The translations under genes were made by a program, and so were the position numbers. From NCBI GenBank assembly GCA_030063045.1, contig JAQSEB010000015.1, positions 1,984,001 to 2,048,000 of the forward strand: a DNA stretch of 64,000 nucleotides, in the 5' to 3' direction. The stretch comes from Pratylenchus scribneri (lineage: Eukaryota > Nematoda > Chromadorea > Rhabditida > Pratylenchidae). The notes beneath the pieces are model-generated. The model was not told the origin of the DNA. It made no database searches and saw only the letters and a list, made by a program, of their open reading frames with translations. Of the stretch, positions 12,563-22,874 are shown piece after piece; within the stretch, counting starts at the first letter, position 1; every line of letters starts with the position of its first letter.

Positions 12563-12880
12563 AAAATTGAATTTTAAAATTATTTTCGAAATGGAATTAT
12601 TTGCAATATTAATATAAAGCTTTTAAATACTTTTTACATTTTTAAGAACGAAATAAAAATGAATTTAATAATCTTTTCAATTAAAAATTTAAATTTTGTC
12701 ACTTTTTAAAAATGAGATGAAAAGCTTTTCATTTTTAATGGATTTTATATTAAAAAATTGAATGGCTTTTAAAATAAAATTTAATGGCTTAAAAGCATCA
12801 TATAAAAATATATCAAATTTATTTTATTTTTCATTTTCAAAACATAAAAAAAATTCACACCAAATTTACAACCAAAAATT

Positions 12881-13824
12881 ATGTCTTCAATTTTGTTCAT
12901 CATCCTCGGAATTTCGGTGGTGTTCTTTTTGGGAGGCAATGCTGGTATGTTCCAAAAATTTATTTTAAAATTTTTTAAATTTATTTTAAAAAGAAATTAT
13001 ACATTAGGATCTTAATTTTTTCCCTGAAAATATTAAAATTTTCTTATCATGAAAAAAGAAAAAAATAAATTTTTTTCACAGAATATAAATGTGCCTTTCA
13101 ATTAACAACGGAACCGATTGATGAGTCCAAAATTCCGGAAATGGAATCATGCTCGGAGAAAATTTGCTATTCCTTGGATTGCAAAGAGGCTAAATTACCC
13201 GGTATCCGTCAGTGTTTTTCTGTCCCTGGTTTTATCTGTCTCTCCTGTCCCTGTCTCTGTCCCTGGTGGTGGGACAGGGACAGATTTCAAATCTGTCTCT
13301 CCCAAAAATGCATCTCTCCTGTCCCTGTCTCTGTCCCTGGTGGCGGGACAGGGACAGAGACAGGACAGGGACAGAGACAGAGACAGACCAAAAATCTGTC
13401 CCAAAATCTGTCCCTAACAGGATCTGTCCTGAAATATGTCCTGTCTCTGTCCTGTCCCTGTCTTTCAATGCCGGGACAGGAGAGATGGCCTGTCCTGTCT
13501 TTCTCGTAAATTACTCTGTCCTGTCTCTGTCTCTGTCTTTCAAAGCCAGGACAGGACAGGACAGAGACAGAGACAGGGACAGAGACAGGGTGGGACAGGA
13601 CAGGCTTCGCAGGGACAGAAAAACACTGGTATCCGTAATGCGATTGCCAAAGGTTGTGGAAAATGCGAGAAGTTTCTCAATTTTATTGAGAAAGAAGCAA
13701 GGGGAATCAAAGACAAAATGCTCGGAGCTGGTTGCAAATGTGAAGGTATAAAAAATATTTAAATTTATAAAATAATTCGTTCAAAAATTTTACAAATTTA
13801 GAACTTCCAGCTGTAAAAGTATGA
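12881..13824 (+). pseudogene. Small secreted Cys-rich protein (copy 2), interrupted by a MITE
   Basis: The signal-peptide exon is 12881-12944 (MSSILFIILGISVVFFLGGNA). The second exon starts at 13082 and is cut by a 419-bp element plus its 8-bp duplication (427 bp, so the frame shifts). It resumes at 13637, and the last exon 13802-13824 ends in TGA. Removing the element and one duplicate leaves a 237-nt exon whose phases match its neighbours exactly, so the gene was intact before insertion. As it stands, reading on into the element ends at 13509. A second possibility is a donor GTATCC at 13202 joined to an acceptor CCAAAG ending at 13652. This would remove the element in frame, dropping about eight residues, so the gene may still make protein. 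Confidence 0.7.
13210..13628. mobile_element. hAT-like MITE, TIR CAGTGTTTTTCTGTCCCTG, 8-bp TSD
   Basis: The 19-bp inverted ends CAGTGTTTTTCTGTCCCTG / CAGGGACAGAAAAACACTG are flanked by identical GTATCCGT at 13202-13209 and 13629-13636. The inside is low-complexity CTGTCCCTGTCTCTG on one half and its complement on the other, so it folds back. Several ORFs of 60-180 codons rich in Pro/Ser/Val or Arg/Asp are artefacts of this repeat. Confidence 0.9.
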
Positions 13825-14333
13825 ATGGTGGATGCTTCTAAAATTGAAAATGAGGCATGTGATGAATTTTCCAGAGGAAAAAGAATGGAACATTTCATAA
13901 AAGAATTTTCCACAATTTTATTACTATCAATTGTTCCCGATGTTCTAAAGTTTAAGTAAAGTATAAAATATATTTAATTTTTCATAAATTTTTCTCTTTT
14001 AAAATACATGTTCTCTTTAAAATTAATTATTATAAAATTTTTGAAATTATTCTTTCTAAGGTAATTTAAAATACTTGAATATAACATTTAATTAAAATTT
14101 TAATTCCTTTCCAACTTTTTTTTTCATACTAAATGTATTTGGAATCCAATAAAATTACTTCTTCAATAGGAATATCCAAAAAAACGGTTAAAGGCGAAAT
14201 CAATTCTATAATAAGAATATTCAAAAAGGGTAGATCTTAAAAATGTTATGACAATTAGATATTAATACTCAATATAAAAGGGGAAATATTTAAAATGCCA
14301 AATAAATTATTTAAAATTCACCAATTAAATTAA

Positions 14334-14424
14334 ATGTATTTTAATTTGTGTTTTTTGTGTTTCATCAATTTAATTAAATTTTTTTTGATTTGTGTTTTTG
14401 TGTTTCACCAATTTAATTAAATGT
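14334..14424. repeat. Two copies of the 43-bp A/C-rich minisatellite family (inverted)
   Basis: TTTGTGTTTTTGTGTTTCACC followed by AATTTAATTAAATG is the reverse complement of the unit forming arrays at 37680-37880, 46745-47300 and 50025-50870. Confidence 0.6.
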
Positions 14425-14440
14425 AAAATCCATATTTAGG

Positions 14441-14758
14441 GAATTCGGAGGTATAAAAATCCATATTCAATGAATTCGGAGGTATAAAAATCCATATTCA
14501 ATGAATTCAGAGGTATAAAAATCCATATTCAATGAATTCAGAGGTATAAAAATCCATATTCAATGAATTCAGAGGTATAAAAATCCATATTCAATGAATT
14601 CAGAGGTATAAAAATCCATATTCAATGAATTCAGAGGTATAAAAATCCATATTCAATGAATTCAGAGGTATAAAAATCCATATTCAATGAATTCAGAGGT
14701 ATAAAAATCCATATTCAATGAATTCAGAGGTATAAAAATCCATATTCAATGAATTCAC
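14441..14758. repeat. 31-bp tandem repeat, about 10 copies
   Basis: The unit is AATTCAGAGGTATAAAAATC followed by CATATTCAATG. Copies after the first two are almost identical, which indicates recent expansion. Each unit contains GAATTC and a TATAAAAA string. Confidence 0.92.
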
Positions 14759-15373
14759 GATCTAAAATTTTTCGATTTGAGGTCATTTTTAGTTTAAAAT
14801 TTCTCGTTTCTTGGTGAAATATTGTTTTTTTTTGACGAGATCCGAGACCGAGAAAATCCGCGAGAAATCTCGTCTCAGTCAATTTGTCTGCGATTCCATT
14901 CTATATTATCCAATTAATACTGAGTAAGGGATCCCGAAATTCGTAGTACGGTCTCTACATTCTCACCAGTCAGCTTTCCCGTCATCATACCAATTTTCTT
15001 TTTCTCAGATAAAGCTATCACATTTTTGCGTTTTTTTTTCTCAAATTGTTGTTGAAGGTACTCACTCCGTCAAATTTGCCAACAATTAAAATAAGAGTTC
15101 GCCAACATTCAATTAAATATTGTTTCAATTAAATATTGTTTCAAATTGTCAAAAATTAAAAAATAAATCAAAGAAGGCTCCAATTTTATTCTGAATAATT
15201 ATTCCGCATTAATTATATATGGCAAATAGCAAAATTGGAAATTAATTATTCGCGGATTATTATAAAAATAGAAGGGGTTAGGTGATAGTGGGATTTTATG
15301 GAATTTTCCATCTCAAAAATATATTCGAAGGCCATAATTCATTATTCATCCTTCTTCATTGGCATTCCACCAT

Positions 15374-17891
15374 TCAATTGTTCTTCTTGTAGAAACGCTT
15401 GGTCTTCACGCCGTTGTATTCCATGTGCTGAAAAAAGGGAAAATTAATTGATTTATTTTCAAAATTTGAATTTAATAGACCCAATGTTATTTTTGGTTGA
15501 CGGGGAAATCCCAAGTTTACAAAAGGGTTTAAGGAATGTGTGAACCCAAATGTTGCCTATGCAAATTGATTTTTCAAATGAATATTATCTTCAAATTTTG
15601 GCAAATTTTATATCATTTTATGGCACTAATTTCAGAGAAAATTTTTTTTGTGGAATTGATTAGAAAAAGAAAAAAATTATCACCGATAAAGCGGAAAATA
15701 TGCCAAATCTAGCAGGTTTAGTCTTTGGCCATAATTTTCTGACCAATTATTTTTTTTCAATCATTTTGATATAAAAATACCCTAAAAATATCTTAACCCA
15801 AAAAATAGGAAAATTGGTACACTTATGTATAGTTTGCATTTGCATCTTCTTTTTTTTCCTCATAAGGAAAAGGTGTAGGAAAATTGAAGGGATGGTGTTG
15901 TGATAGGGTTTGGGGGTAGGGTGAGATGATTTTATTATGCCATCCCTTATCGGTGGGGGACGTTTCATCCCCGCCGGTTCATCGCCAGCTAGATTTGACG
16001 AGTCATAACTCAGCAAAGAAGAAACCGTTTGAGCCAATCTTGGTATCATTGGATAGAGCTATTTAAGATCTATTGAATAACATTTAAAGCTTTTTCGAAT
16101 AATAGAAATTTAATTAGCTTAAAGTCGAAAAACTGAATAAAAGTCGTCATTTCCCTATTTAGAAGCTTGTAATTAAGCGAATATTGAACTTTTCACATAT
16201 TACTCTATACCATTTAATAAAGCTTAAATAGCTCTATTGAATGATACCAAGATTGGCTTAAACGGCTTCTTCTTTGCTGAGTTATGACTCGTCAAAAGTG
16301 GCTGGCGATGAAACGGCGGGGATGAACCGGCCCCCTCCGCATCCTTATCCCTAATTGACCCCCTAAACCTAATCCCAATGACTCAAAGAGGTAACCTTCA
16401 CTATTTCCCTTCTCAACAAAAAAGAGGACGCAAATTACCTACCGGAAAATTTAGCTTAATTAGATTTGACCAAAATTCGGGTGGCTTAAAAATTTGTATT
16501 TTATTTCCCTGAACGTCCAGGAAATAAATTACCGAACTTTTCCATACTAATCCCAGTTAATTAAATTTTTTGCTAACTCACCATGACCAACCATCCCTCC
16601 GAATCGATCACATATTTGTACACATCCGGCTGCTCATCGGGTGCATTCACTTTGGTGTGCTTCTCGACAAGTGCATCCTCGGCCGGATCATAGGTGAATA
16701 GAATCTGAATTAGAAAATTTTAATTTTTTAAATGGAAAAATATAATTTGTCTTTTTAATTTTAATTTTTAATACAAAAAATTTTTGAATGCAAAATAATA
16801 AAATTTTGAAATTTTTAATTGTTAATTTTTTAGAATATTTTTCGGTAAAAATATTTATTAACATATTTAAATATTTTTGATATATATTTTTAAAATTATT
16901 TAAAAAATAGAAAAAATTTAAAAAAATTTTTAATTTTTTATTTTAATTAATAATTTTTTAAAAAATAATTTTTCTCCCCAACCTTGTGCTGGGCATCGTC
17001 CAAATAGAGGGCCTGGAATTCTTCACCCAGACGGAATTTTGGCCAATCCACGCTGTTCTTCGAAGTCTGCAAAAAAATAGAATTAATATTTTTATTTTTT
17101 TTTATCAATTTTTTCAATTAAATTTAAATATTTTTGTATTAATTTTTTTCATTTTATTTAATAAAATTTAAATATTCTCAATTCCATACCTCAATTTTGC
17201 AGCCATATGTGCCATCCGGATTTTTGGTGAAGATTTTGGTGATGCTGGCTAAAAGGTGAACTTGGATTTGTAGAGTCAATGAATGGCCCCTAGGCCTATT
17301 TGCCCTATCACATACCCAATTTGACCACTTGGCGCATGAACCAGCCATAGCCTTTGGCCTGAAAAGAAAATTGGGAAAATAATAAATTTTAAAAATTCGG
17401 ATTTTTCAAAAATTTTATTTTTTTAATGATTATAAATATTAAAATTAATAATTAATTTTGGGTCAAATCAAAGCAAAGGAAAATTTTTTGATTTCTAAAT
17501 TCATCAAAAAATGACAAAAATAACTTTTTAAAAAATTTTTTAATAAAATTACAAATAAAATCCAAAAATTTAAAAATTATTTTTTAGGGATAAACAATTA
17601 ATTAAAATTATAAAAATCGAATTATATACAAAATATTAATTTAAAATTATTCAAAATTTATTTATTTAAAAATTTTTAAATATTATAAAAAAAATTTTGA
17701 TTTTAAAATATATTATTTTTAATCATTTTTTAAATCAAAATTCCCACCTCCAAATATTCGTCGAAATTTTCGCTGTGATCAACGGACCATGAGCCAAGGA
17801 ATTTGGTCGGCATTTCCGATTGGGTGGTGGCAAAAACAATTGGCACGAAAATGGCCATCACCAAGGCGAATTTAATGAAGAATTGACGCAT
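15374..17891 (-). CDS. lbp: Secreted fatty-acid-binding protein (nematode lbp type), 6 exons
   Basis: Minus-strand exons 17891-17748, 17358-17316, 17248-17190, 17066-16983, 16704-16582 and 15427-15374 total 507 nt (168 aa) with consistent phases. The protein starts with a signal peptide (FFIKFALVMAIFVPIVFA). It then has the FABP entry KFLGSWSVDHSENFDEYL, the helix-turn-helix AKGYGWFMRQVVKLG, and closes with WLVMHMEYNGVKTKRFYKK, which carries the Arg-x-Tyr pair that binds the fatty-acid carboxylate. Secreted FABPs of about 18 kDa are a nematode speciality (Ascaris As-p18 and C. elegans lbp-1 to lbp-3 type), found in extracellular fluids such as the perivitelline space. The last intron is 1154 bp and contains a palindromic transposon. 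Confidence 0.92.
15816..16443. mobile_element. Palindromic MITE, GGTA termini, 8-bp TSD, in FABP intron
   Basis: Left end GGTACACTTATGTATAGTTT and right end TTTGCGTCCTC-like in reverse, finishing TACCTACC. Flanks are identical GGAAAATT at 15808-15815 and 16444-16451. The inner arms pair strongly, e.g. GACGAGTCATAACTCAGCAA (about 15998) with TTGCTGAGTTATGACTCGTC (about 16275) and CCAATCTTGGTATCATTG with its complement. Confidence 0.8.
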
Positions 17892-18729
17892 TTTATTGTG
17901 TCGGTTAATAGATGGCAAATAATTAGTTTAGTTTCTGAAAAAAAATAAATAAAATAATTCATTAAATGAAGTCAAATAAAAATGCGAAAATTTGCCAAAA
18001 TTGCCCAATATTGAAAAATGATTCGGGATTAAAGCTCAAAAGTCTAAGAAAAGAACTAAGTAATCAAAAATGAGAAGCTTTGATATGGCTTTAAATGATT
18101 TGTTCGCCCAATTAATTAATGGAATTAAAAGGGAAAATGAAAAAATGAAATGTCTGTGCTTTAAAATGGCTTTTGGGAATTAAGGCCTAATAAGCAAAAT
18201 GAAAGGAGGCTATCAAATGGGAACATCAAAAAAAGAATATAGCCTATAGGAAAATGAATGGGAAAGGAAAAATGCCTAGGGGGAAATGAAGGATTGCTTA
18301 AATGATGGGAAAAACTTTTTGTGGACAAAAGGTTATAGCTTAGAAGAAACAAGAAAATGAGAGGCATATTAAATTTAAGATAAGGAAGGGGATTTTTTTG
18401 GTGTGTTCATTGGGATGACTGAATTTGGTGTGTTCATTGAGATGACAGAAGACCAAATTTTCTCCGAAATTCTTGGACGAATTGGATTTGGGATGGGGCA
18501 ACCAGCAAATGAACGGAGGCCAACATTTTCAAAGAGAGCTTATGTTGGGGGAAATGCTGATCTCTAGTTTAATTTATTTTTAGGAAAAATGGCCGGGAAT
18601 CATCCTCAGTCAGAGATAAAAATTAAATTTTGAAAATATTAAATGAGCGGATAGAAAATTAGGGCTTGGAAGCACTAAGTTTAGGTAGGAGAAGAAAATA
18701 CTAAAATAAAAGCTAAAAATCGAAGCCAA

Positions 18730-19440
18730 ATCCTTGCAAAAATAAACCCCTTGATCCATTGGTAAACAATACAAGAGTGAAATTTATGTGGATCTTTCTT
18801 AAAGGAAAGGATGTGGACCATATGGCTTTCCCAATTAATTGGTCCAAATGAACCATTTTACATCATTTTTAATGGGGAAAATGTGACTGGCGAAAACTAG
18901 GGTAATTGATGGAAATTTTGAAAATGTGTTTTTTTCGAAAAGAGAAAATTTGAAATTGAGATTTAGAGTGACTGGAATTAGAACTTAGAAGAAAATAAAA
19001 TAAAATTATTAACATCCTCCAAATACCTAAAGCTAAATTAAGATTAAATCCTAGCCAAAAGCTCGTTGATCCATTGATTAAGGACTAAGGAGTGAAATTA
19101 ATGTGAGGTCTTATAGAGAAGATGTGGACCATGTGGCTTTATAAATGGTTTTATTCGTCCAAGTGGATGATTTTATTACATCTTTTGGTAATGTGATGCT
19201 GTGGAAAAGTAAAGAAATTGAGAAAAGCGATCGAAAAAGTGGAAGAGGAGGAGAATGAATGAAGGCCAATTCCAAGCTTAGAGAATGAAATGGAGGCAAA
19301 ATCCTAACTAATAAACAATAAAATTAATGTGGGGCCTTATGTTGGACATTTGGCTTCCAATTCCACCAAATAAACTACTTTTTATTACTCCATTAAATGG
19401 GGAAAATGTGAATGGAAAAACTAGGGCAATTGGGATGGGG
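18730..19440. repeat. Three diverged direct copies of a about 300-bp non-coding unit
   Basis: The phrases TTGATCCATTG, AGTGAAATTAATGTG, GTGGACCATATGGCTTT and GGGGAAAATGTGAATGG recur in order at about 18740-18900, 19060-19200 and 19300-19430. No gene is evident; 17892-18730 upstream also shows no supportable gene. Confidence 0.55.
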
Positions 19441-19932
19441 AAGGCGATCGGTGGGGGAAATGTGGGACGGAATAAGGACGGAAGAGGAGAAATATGGCCG
19501 GGGCAAAAATATGGTGTCGGTGAAAGTTGATGAATTGTTTTGTTTGCCTCAACGACCGACCATTTGTGCACATCCATCCATTTCATTCCGTCGTTTTTTG
19601 CCGTTTTTTTCTGCCGTTTCCAGCAAAAGTTTTCCCTATCAAATCTAAAATTCTGCACACATTTTTTGCAGAGCATTTTATTTTAAAATAAATTGCGTCC
19701 GGTGCCCCCAACCGCCGGTGCCCCATATTTTTTCCCGCTTTTATCTTTTATTGCCCATCTATACTTTTTTATGTCCATCAAGCCATCATAAAGCAATCAA
19801 CCATTTGTCGGCACTTATCTTTCTTCCATTTTCCAATTTTCTCCATTAATATCCTCCATTCTCATCCATTTCCCCTAGGCAATATTGCTTTTTTATTGCT
19901 TCCACTTCACTTCATTTTCCCTAGGCAATATT

Positions 19933-19952
19933 CCCCCCCCCCCCCCCCCCCC
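19933..19952. other. Homopolymer of 20 C
   Basis: An uninterrupted C run in AT-rich DNA. Its length is probably unreliable in the assembly. No gene was supported between 19440 and 20299. Confidence 0.8.
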
Positions 19953-20299
19953 ATTTACTTTTTGATCTCTCCTCCATTCCCTGAGGCAATTGGAATGGAA
20001 GAGCGAAAAGGACAGAGAAGATCAAAGGGATGAATATGGCCTAGGGAAAAATGGGCAAGGGAAGAGGAAAATGAAAGGGGGCTCGCCGCATGTGGAAGTG
20101 GATTAGGGGGAAGATCAAAGGGGAAATGGCTTACGGGGAAAATGAGCTCAAAGGACGGCTTAATAGAGGAAAAACAGCAGTGGAAACTGGAAAGGGACAA
20201 TGAAAGGCTCTCTTGGCCATTTTCCTCGTTGATCTCACCAAACCTTTCCTATTTCCCCATTATTTAGGCCAAATTCTCAATTTCATCAGTTCCTTTCTC

Positions 20300-20622
20300 G
20301 GTACTTGTATAGCGTGTCCTCCCTTTGAGTGGTTAGGATTTGGGTTAAGGTTTGGGTTTATTAGGATAAACGTAAGATGATTCTTACTTTATGGTATCCC
20401 TAAACCAACCATTACTGACCGACTGACCCAAACCCGAAATATGAAAAATCAAAGGGGGGAGAGATCGGACGGGTTGGGTTCACGATCGGGTTTTTTCGGG
20501 AACCCGACTCGGGTTTGATTCTAGAAACCCGAACCGGAACCTGACCGAAGCGCCGTGCCGATCTCTAATAATAGGGGGACCCTTTTGTTTTCAAAAATGG
20601 GCAGAGAAAGTATACAAGTACC
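20300..20622. mobile_element. GGTACTTGTATA-type MITE with a second element nested in it
   Basis: Outer ends GGTACTTGTATA (20300) and TATACAAGTACC (20622) are inverted. Between about 20460 and 20567 a second inverted unit begins AGAGATCGG and ends CCGATCTCT, rich in CGGGTT. The outer flanks CCTTTCTC and CCTATCCT are only similar, so the duplication has diverged. Confidence 0.65.
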
Positions 20623-22011
20623 CCTATCCTCTTCTGTCTCCAAATGCCCTCTCAGTTACTCTAGGCAATATATTTCCCATGGCTATCCCTCCTCCATCCC
20701 TCCACAATTGTCTCCTTTTCAATCTACTCAATCAAAAAATTTAATAAATTGTAATGAGCGAATAAATGCGGGGAAGATTGATGAAAATGAATGTGGAGTA
20801 ATAATAAAACATAAAATGGACGTGGATGGGGCATGGGTTTTTGAATGGATGAGAAAATGAAGATTGTTTGGTTGAAAATTGAATGGATGAACATTGTACT
20901 TGAACAAAACAAAATAAAAATATTAAATTGGTACAAATGTGAATTGGATCGAAGGAAAAAATATTTTAAAAAATGCATGAAATATGGGAAAATTGATGAG
21001 AGAAAAATGTAGGGGCCAAAAGTATAGATTAGCTGGAAATTTTGGAAATATTTTATAAAATTAAAAATGAAAAAAATGAAAATGGAAAGTAAAAAAATAG
21101 ATTGAATTAACGGCACAGAAAAGCTAAGCGAAAAATAAAGTCAAATATTGGAATTGGAATTTAAAAATTTTAAACGTTAAAAATTTTATGATGGCAATTG
21201 GCAAAGGTTGGTCTCTTAAAACTATAATTTCGGAATATCCCATTTTTTGGCATTTCAAAAATTCTCATTTTTGATTTCATTTCTCATATTTTCATTAATT
21301 TTTTAAGTGAAAAAAATTCTCATTTTCAGTTATTAATTCAATCAAAAATTTATTTTTCTGACAGAAGTGAGGTAAAATTAAACTGAGGTCAACCCAATAA
21401 TTAACCATAAAAAATTAAGTTCGATAATTGAAAAATTATAATATTTTTTGATAATTCTTTACCATTCAATGGTTATTATTTTCTTTTTCGTCGAATTGCC
21501 AAGGGTTGATGTCCTATGTTTTTAAACATATGTTTTGAAAATAATATTATAACTTATCAAATTACAATGTTATCTTTGTTCAAAAGCCACATAAAATTTA
21601 TTATTGGTGCTTACATAAAATGAAATTTAAAACCGAGTTGAAAAATCATCGTTCATAACAATTTTTAACATTTCAAAAAATTTTAATATGTTATTTTCAC
21701 ATCAAATTGTGTTCGATAAAATGCTTAAATTCTATAAAACATTTTAAATCCTTGTATTTAATTAATTAATTTAATTGGCTTTTATAATATAATAGTGAAA
21801 ATTTTTTGCCACAATATATATTTTTGCCCTTTTAAGCATTTTCTTGGACAAGTCTATTGTTAGATAAATTTGTTAGTCATCGGAAAGATCGGCGGAAATA
21901 TATTTAACAAAAAAGAGTTTAAATTCACCCTCAAAAACTGTTTTAACAATTTCGAATTAACATTTTTCAACCTTCATTTAAAGTAGAAATAATTACAATA
22001 AATAATCAACC
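20623..22011. other. AT-rich intergenic region, no gene seen
   Basis: Only short unsupported frames (the longest 130 codons, low-complexity Phe/Ile/Ser). The last few hundred bases are the likely promoter of the MIF gene. Confidence 0.45.
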
Positions 22012-22687
22012 ATGCCAACTCTCTACATCAGCACAAATTCGGAGCGATCGGCAATTCCGGCTGATTTTCTGGCAAAAACCTCAAAATTTATGGCCGATTT
22101 GACAGAACATGACAAAACAATGGTAAATAAAAATAAATTAAATATTTAAGGCAAAAATTAAAATTAATTTACTAAAAATAAATCAAGAAAAATTCTTTTT
22201 TACTTCAATTTTCAAAATAAATTTTCCTCCAAATCCACCAATAGGTTTTCATCAATTTCGGCGATGGCTATTTGTTCGACTCCACTGACCCATTCATTTT
22301 GGTCCAGATGCATACACTGAGTGGTTTCGATTCGTCGGCAAAAGCAAAAATTGCCGCTGAATTGACCGAATTCTTGGTCAGCCAGGTTGGTACATTTTCT
22401 CTAGGTATTTTCATTAAAATGGTGGTATTAAGAATGAGTCGTTATAAAATGTCAGTAAAAGATTTAAATTTATATTAGCAAGAAAATTTGAATTTAGGCT
22501 GGATTCAAATTTTTTAGGCAAAATATTAATTCAAAGTCATATTTAGGACAACAAATTCAAATAAATATTAATATTATTCTCCTTATAGCTTCAAGTGCCC
22601 TCCGTTCGAATTTACATTAAATTTGTACAATTGAATCCGGCCGAATTTGCTGGCGATGGAAAATTGTTGGCAGATGTGAGCATGTGA
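22012..22687 (+). CDS. mif: MIF-like tautomerase (macrophage migration inhibitory factor family), 3 exons
   Basis: Exons 22012-22122, 22245-22385 and 22589-22687 total 351 nt (116 aa), all in phase 0. The length equals the MIF family's 115 or so residues. The essential catalytic proline follows the initiator (MPTLYISTN), and a lysine (K35) sits where the second active-site lysine is expected. Strand patterns VFINFGDG, FILVQMHTLSG and VRIYIKFVQL match the beta-alpha-beta repeats of the trimer, and the C-terminal half ends NPAEFAGDGK. The CxxC redox motif of vertebrate MIF is absent, as in several nematode MIFs. Nematodes carry several MIF genes; some are secreted without a signal peptide. Confidence 0.9.
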
Positions 22688-22874
22688 GATGAACCAATTG
22701 ATTGAAAAGTTCAAAAGGAAAAGACGACAAACAAATTTAGAAAAGCAACGAAATCTTTATTTCACAAAATTAAATCTATTAGATAATTGATTAAAATAAA
22801 ACTTATTTTTAATAAAATAGAAGCAAATTAAATTAAAAACAATTCAGTCGATTCGCAATATTCTTTTCATCAAT

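Larger units (their letters stand above)
9998..13824. repeat. Tandem gene duplication (about 2.57-kb offset)
   Basis: The upstream sequence at about 9998-10308 (GGAATTATTTGCAATATT, TAAAGCTTTTAA) recurs at about 12563-12880 in front of the second secreted-protein gene. The two genes share exon order and the first-exon peptide ending FFLGGNA. The promoter was copied together with the gene, so both copies may be expressed alike. Confidence 0.75.

Noticed and set aside
13118..13762. Several overlapping ORFs rich in Pro/Ser/Val or Arg/Asp
   Set aside because: They lie in the CTGTCCCTG palindromic MITE and exist on both strands.
19308..19676. ORFs of 67-122 codons around 19.3-19.7 kb
   Set aside because: They overlap each other on both strands inside diverged non-coding repeats and show no domain.
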